Shown here: positions 42,571 to 45,076 of the stretch, one piece after another
Numbering within the stretch: the stretch's first letter is position 1
How the letters are laid out: each line of letters starts with the position of its first letter
Source: Bacteroidota bacterium
Lineage (GTDB): Bacteria; Bacteroidota; Bacteroidia; Bacteroidales; UBA6013
Assembly (NCBI GenBank): GCA_020048645.1
Contig: JAIFMG010000085.1
Coordinates: 1 to 45,076, forward strand
Direction: 5' to 3'
Length of the DNA stretch: 45,076 nucleotides
Translations under genes and position numbers: made by a program
The notes under the pieces: generated by a model
Databases searched by the model: none
Told to the model about the DNA's origin: nothing
What the model saw: the letters and a program-made list of their open reading frames with translations, nothing else

Positions 42571-44697
42571 GTGGACCAGTCCCCTCTGCTGCACCACCTC
42601 CGCATGGCGCCCTTGGCGCGCCTGGCCCTGCCGCTGGTGGCGGGGCTGATGCTCGAGTTCGCGCTCGAGAGCGGCTGGGCTGGCTATGGCATCCTGGCCG
42701 GGCTTTTCCTGGGAGCATTCGCCCTGATGGCCAGCCTGGCGTGGCTGCGGCGCGAGGAGTACGGCTGGCGCTGGGTGGCGGGCGCGGCGCTGGTGCTGGG
42801 GCTGTTCTTCCTGGGCGGCTTGCAGGCCGAGCGGGCGCTGCGGCCCAGCGGTTTCGAGGGGCTGGAGCCGGGCCGCGAGGTGCTGGCCCTGGGCGTGCTC
42901 GAGGAGCCTTTGCAGGAGAAGGCCCGCTCCTTCAAGACCGTGATGCGGCTGGAGGCCTTCGCCGACTCGGCCGGGCGCTGGGTTCCGTGCCAAGGGCAGG
43001 CCGTGGTCTATATGGCCAAGGACAGCAGCCTGGCCGGCTTCCGCTTCGGCGACCGCGTCGTGGCGCGGGCCCGCTTCGAGCTGGTGGGCCAGGCGGGCAA
43101 CCCCAACGAGTTCGATTACAGGCGCTTCCTGGCCCGGCGGGGCATCCTTCGGCAGATCTACCTCCGCCCGGGGCAGGTGGAGCTGGCCAGCCGCGACAAC
43201 GCCCCGGCCCTGCTCGCCTTGGCCCACCGCTGGCGCCGCGCCCTGCTCGACATCTACCTGCGCAACGGCATCGAGGGCCAGGAGTACGCCGTGGCCGCGG
43301 CCCTGACCCTGGGCGACCGCGGCGACCTGGACGCCGACACCCAGCGGGCCTACATGGTCTCGGGCGCCACGCACATCCTGTCCGTCTCCGGGCTGCACGT
43401 GGGCATCGTGGCCATGGTCTTCGGCTTCGTGCTCGACAAGCTGCTTCAGGCCTTCCGTCCCGACTCGGCGGCGCGGCGCTGGGGCAAGGCCTCCGGCATC
43501 ATCGCGCTGCTCTGGGTTTACGCCCTGCTGACGGGCCTCTCGCCCTCGGTGCTGCGCGCCGCCACGATGTTTTCGATGGTGGCCCTGGGGCAGGCGTTCG
43601 GCCGCTCGATGTCCGTTTACAACAGCCTGGCCGCTTCGGCGCTGCTGCTCATGGCCCTCAACCCCGCCGTGGTGCTCGACGTCGGGTTTCAGCTCTCTTA
43701 TGTGGCGGTGTTCGCCATCGTCTTCCTGCAGCCCAAGCTGGCGCAGTTCTGGCAGCCCCGATCGAAGGCCGCGCTCTGGGCCTGGCAGTTGATGGTGGTC
43801 TCGGTGGCGGCGCAGATGGGCACGGCTCCGCTCAGCCTGCTCTACTTCCACCAGTTCCCCAACTACTTCTGGCTGACCAACTTGGTGGCCATCCCGCTTT
43901 CAACGCTCGTGGTCGTGGGCGGGATGGTCTTGCTGGCCGCCTCGTTCTGGACGCCCCTGGCCGCCGCGCTGGCCTGGGCGCTGCAAAAGGTGCTCTGGCT
44001 GCTCAACGCCAGCGTGCTGGCCATCGAGGCGCTGCCCCACTCGTCCACCACCCGCATCCCCTGGGAAACTTGGGACATGGCCCTGGGCTTCCTGCTGGTG
44101 CTGGCCCTGGGCGGCTGGCTCGGCAAGGCCGGGCCTCGCTGGCTGGCCGCAAGCCTGGCCATCGCCATCGTGCTGGTCGGCGGCCGCGGCCTCCGCCGGT
44201 GGAACAACAGCCAGGAGGTCCATGCCGTGGTGTTCAACACCCGGGGCGCCGGCGGCATCAACTTCCTTGCACCGGGCCGCAACATCGTCTGGGCCGACAC
44301 CGCCATGTTCGCCGACCCCAAGACCCTCTCGTTCGCCGCCGAGGGCCTCTGGACAAGCCTGGCCAGCCCCGACCCCGAGCGCCTGCACGCCGCCGACACC
44401 GCCGGCGCCTGGCAGCCCGCCGCCCTCGACTTCGCCGGGAAGCGCTTCCTGCGCGTGGCCGACGTCGCCTTCGCCGAGTTCCGGCCCGACACGCCCGCCC
44501 GCGTGGACGTGCTCGTGCTGGGCCGCGACCTCCGGCTCGACATGCCCGCCCTGGTGCGCCGCGTCCGCTTCGAGCACCTGGTCTTCGAGCCGACCAGCCG
44601 CCAGGCCACCCTCGACGCTTGGAAGCGCGAGTGCGACAGCCTCGGCATCGCCTACCACGATGTCCGCGAACAGGGCGCCTTCTGGCTCCGCTGGTAA
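42571..44697 (+). CDS. comEC: ComEC/Rec2-family DNA uptake channel
   Basis: A 708-residue polytopic inner-membrane protein. N-terminal hydrophobic helices (about 12-85) are followed by an OB-like soluble domain (DUF4131 type, about 95-210, ending in NPNEFDYRRFLARRGI), then the competence domain (about 225-510) with the family hallmark SGATHILSVSGLHVGI (about 264-279) and many membrane helices. ComEC carries single-stranded DNA across the inner membrane in natural transformation. The C-terminal soluble part (about 545-708) shows no HxHxDH metal site, so the metallo-beta-lactamase-like domain looks degenerate, as in many Bacteroidota ComEC proteins. The start is a GTG at 42571; the ATG at 42604 (MAPLARLALP) is a serious alternative. 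It converges on the Rpn gene. Confidence 0.9.
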   Translation: MDQSPLLHHLRMAPLARLALPLVAGLMLEFALESGWAGYGILAGLFLGAFALMASLAWLRREEYGWRWVAGAALVLGLFFLGGLQAERALRPSGFEGLEPGREVLALGVLEEPLQEKARSFKTVMRLEAFADSAGRWVPCQGQAVVYMAKDSSLAGFRFGDRVVARARFELVGQAGNPNEFDYRRFLARRGILRQIYLRPGQVELASRDNAPALLALAHRWRRALLDIYLRNGIEGQEYAVAAALTLGDRGDLDADTQRAYMVSGATHILSVSGLHVGIVAMVFGFVLDKLLQAFRPDSAARRWGKASGIIALLWVYALLTGLSPSVLRAATMFSMVALGQAFGRSMSVYNSLAASALLLMALNPAVVLDVGFQLSYVAVFAIVFLQPKLAQFWQPRSKAALWAWQLMVVSVAAQMGTAPLSLLYFHQFPNYFWLTNLVAIPLSTLVVVGGMVLLAASFWTPLAAALAWALQKVLWLLNASVLAIEALPHSSTTRIPWETWDMALGFLLVLALGGWLGKAGPRWLAASLAIAIVLVGGRGLRRWNNSQEVHAVVFNTRGAGGINFLAPGRNIVWADTAMFADPKTLSFAAEGLWTSLASPDPERLHAADTAGAWQPAALDFAGKRFLRVADVAFAEFRPDTPARVDVLVLGRDLRLDMPALVRRVRFEHLVFEPTSRQATLDAWKRECDSLGIAYHDVREQGAFWLRW

Positions 44698-44729
44698 GCC
44701 CAAGCGGCATTCAAAACATCATGCAGTCA

Positions 44730-45076
44730 TCACTTTTTTACCATGCTCCTGCGTATCCGCTCAATTTTTTCAACCGACAAGCCAGTCAATTCTGAAATAA
44801 ACTCGTTATCAAGTCCTTTCTTGATTGCGTTTTTGGCGATTTCAATTTCTCGCTCTTCAACCACGGTTTCCAGGGCGCTTTTCAAGTCTCGGTATTGGAT
44901 AAGACTTTGTTCGTAGCGTTCGCGCTGGGCCGCGCTCAAACCCGCCAATTCGGCTGTGCCAAAGGCCTTTTGGAAAATTGGCTCTTTGAGGATCGCTGGA
45001 ATGTGGTCGAAAACCTCCAGGTGCTTGAGGAAATAGCACCACTTGTCGAACTTGGTTTCCAGTTCGTCCGCTGTTT
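44730..45076 (-). CDS. Rpn-family PD-(D/E)xK nuclease / putative transposase, C-terminal part
   Basis: The frame is open to the right edge, so only the last 115 residues or so are seen and the nuclease core lies outside. The visible part matches the C-terminus of Bacteroidota Rpn-family (PD-(D/E)xK transposase-like) proteins: LETKFDKWCYFLKHL, then IPAILKEPIFQKAF, ELAGLSAAQRERYEQSL, a YRDLKSALET-x-x-EE-x-E helix and a final small helical module (LDNEFISELTGLSVEKIERI). Rpn proteins are DNA endonucleases that promote recombination and are often present in many copies. It ends 32 bases from the comEC stop on the opposite strand, and I see no clear terminator between them. Confidence 0.82.
   Translation of the reverse strand, partial: TADELETKFDKWCYFLKHLEVFDHIPAILKEPIFQKAFGTAELAGLSAAQRERYEQSLIQYRDLKSALETVVEEREIEIAKNAIKKGLDNEFISELTGLSVEKIERIRRSMVKK

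Noticed and set aside
42741-44795. 684-residue plus-strand and 443-residue minus-strand frames over comEC
   Set aside because: They are GC-rich shadow frames; the 42571-44697 frame carries the ComEC hallmark and membrane helices.

Overview
The window looks like a chromosomal segment of a high-GC member of the Bacteroidota, possibly a Saprospiria- or Cytophagia-like gliding bacterium; the rank below phylum is a guess. The evidence is a type IX secretion (T9SS) type B sorting domain, a PorE-like OmpA protein, several TAnnTTTG promoter elements (the Bacteroidota housekeeping sigma consensus), a giant repeat adhesin with AGADQ..C units, and an Rpn-type nuclease of the Bacteroidota kind.

Left half (1-25,944, minus strand): one reading frame is open from an ATG at 23,719 to the left edge. 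It encodes at least 7,906 residues: a signal peptide followed by about 97 Ig/PKD-like units of about 81 residues, each usually with two cysteines. Upstream on the same strand are an ECF sigma factor and, 7 bases after it, a single-pass membrane protein with PKD-like domains and a T9SS type B C-terminal domain. I read this as a sigma / membrane partner / giant surface protein locus.

Centre (26,120-36,805): diverging from the sigma gene are two translationally coupled transmembrane sensors with GAF, PAS and coiled coils but no output domain. A strong convergent hairpin separates them from a minus-strand PorE-like periplasmic protein (TPR, PD40 propeller, CRD, OmpA, three SPOR-like domains). Diverging from that is dsbD, a transmembrane thiol reductant exporter. 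A surface protein with perhaps 190 cysteines, a T9SS-type scaffold and a periplasmic thiol system would fit one cell-surface programme, but the link is inference.

Right part (36,806-45,076): an intergenic stretch holds two good terminators and an operator-like palindrome. It is followed by a coupled gene pair (DUF4365 Mrr-like nuclease fold plus a conserved protein of unknown function) with a near-consensus promoter placed so that the mRNA may be leaderless. Then come a CvpA-like membrane protein and a clearly AT-rich, probably acquired two-gene PARIS-like antiphage system (AriA-like ATPase, AriB-like DUF4435/Toprim protein). After a 544-base gene-free stretch come comEC and, on the opposite strand, the C-terminal part of an Rpn-family nuclease running off the right edge. 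I found no tRNA, rRNA or CRISPR array.
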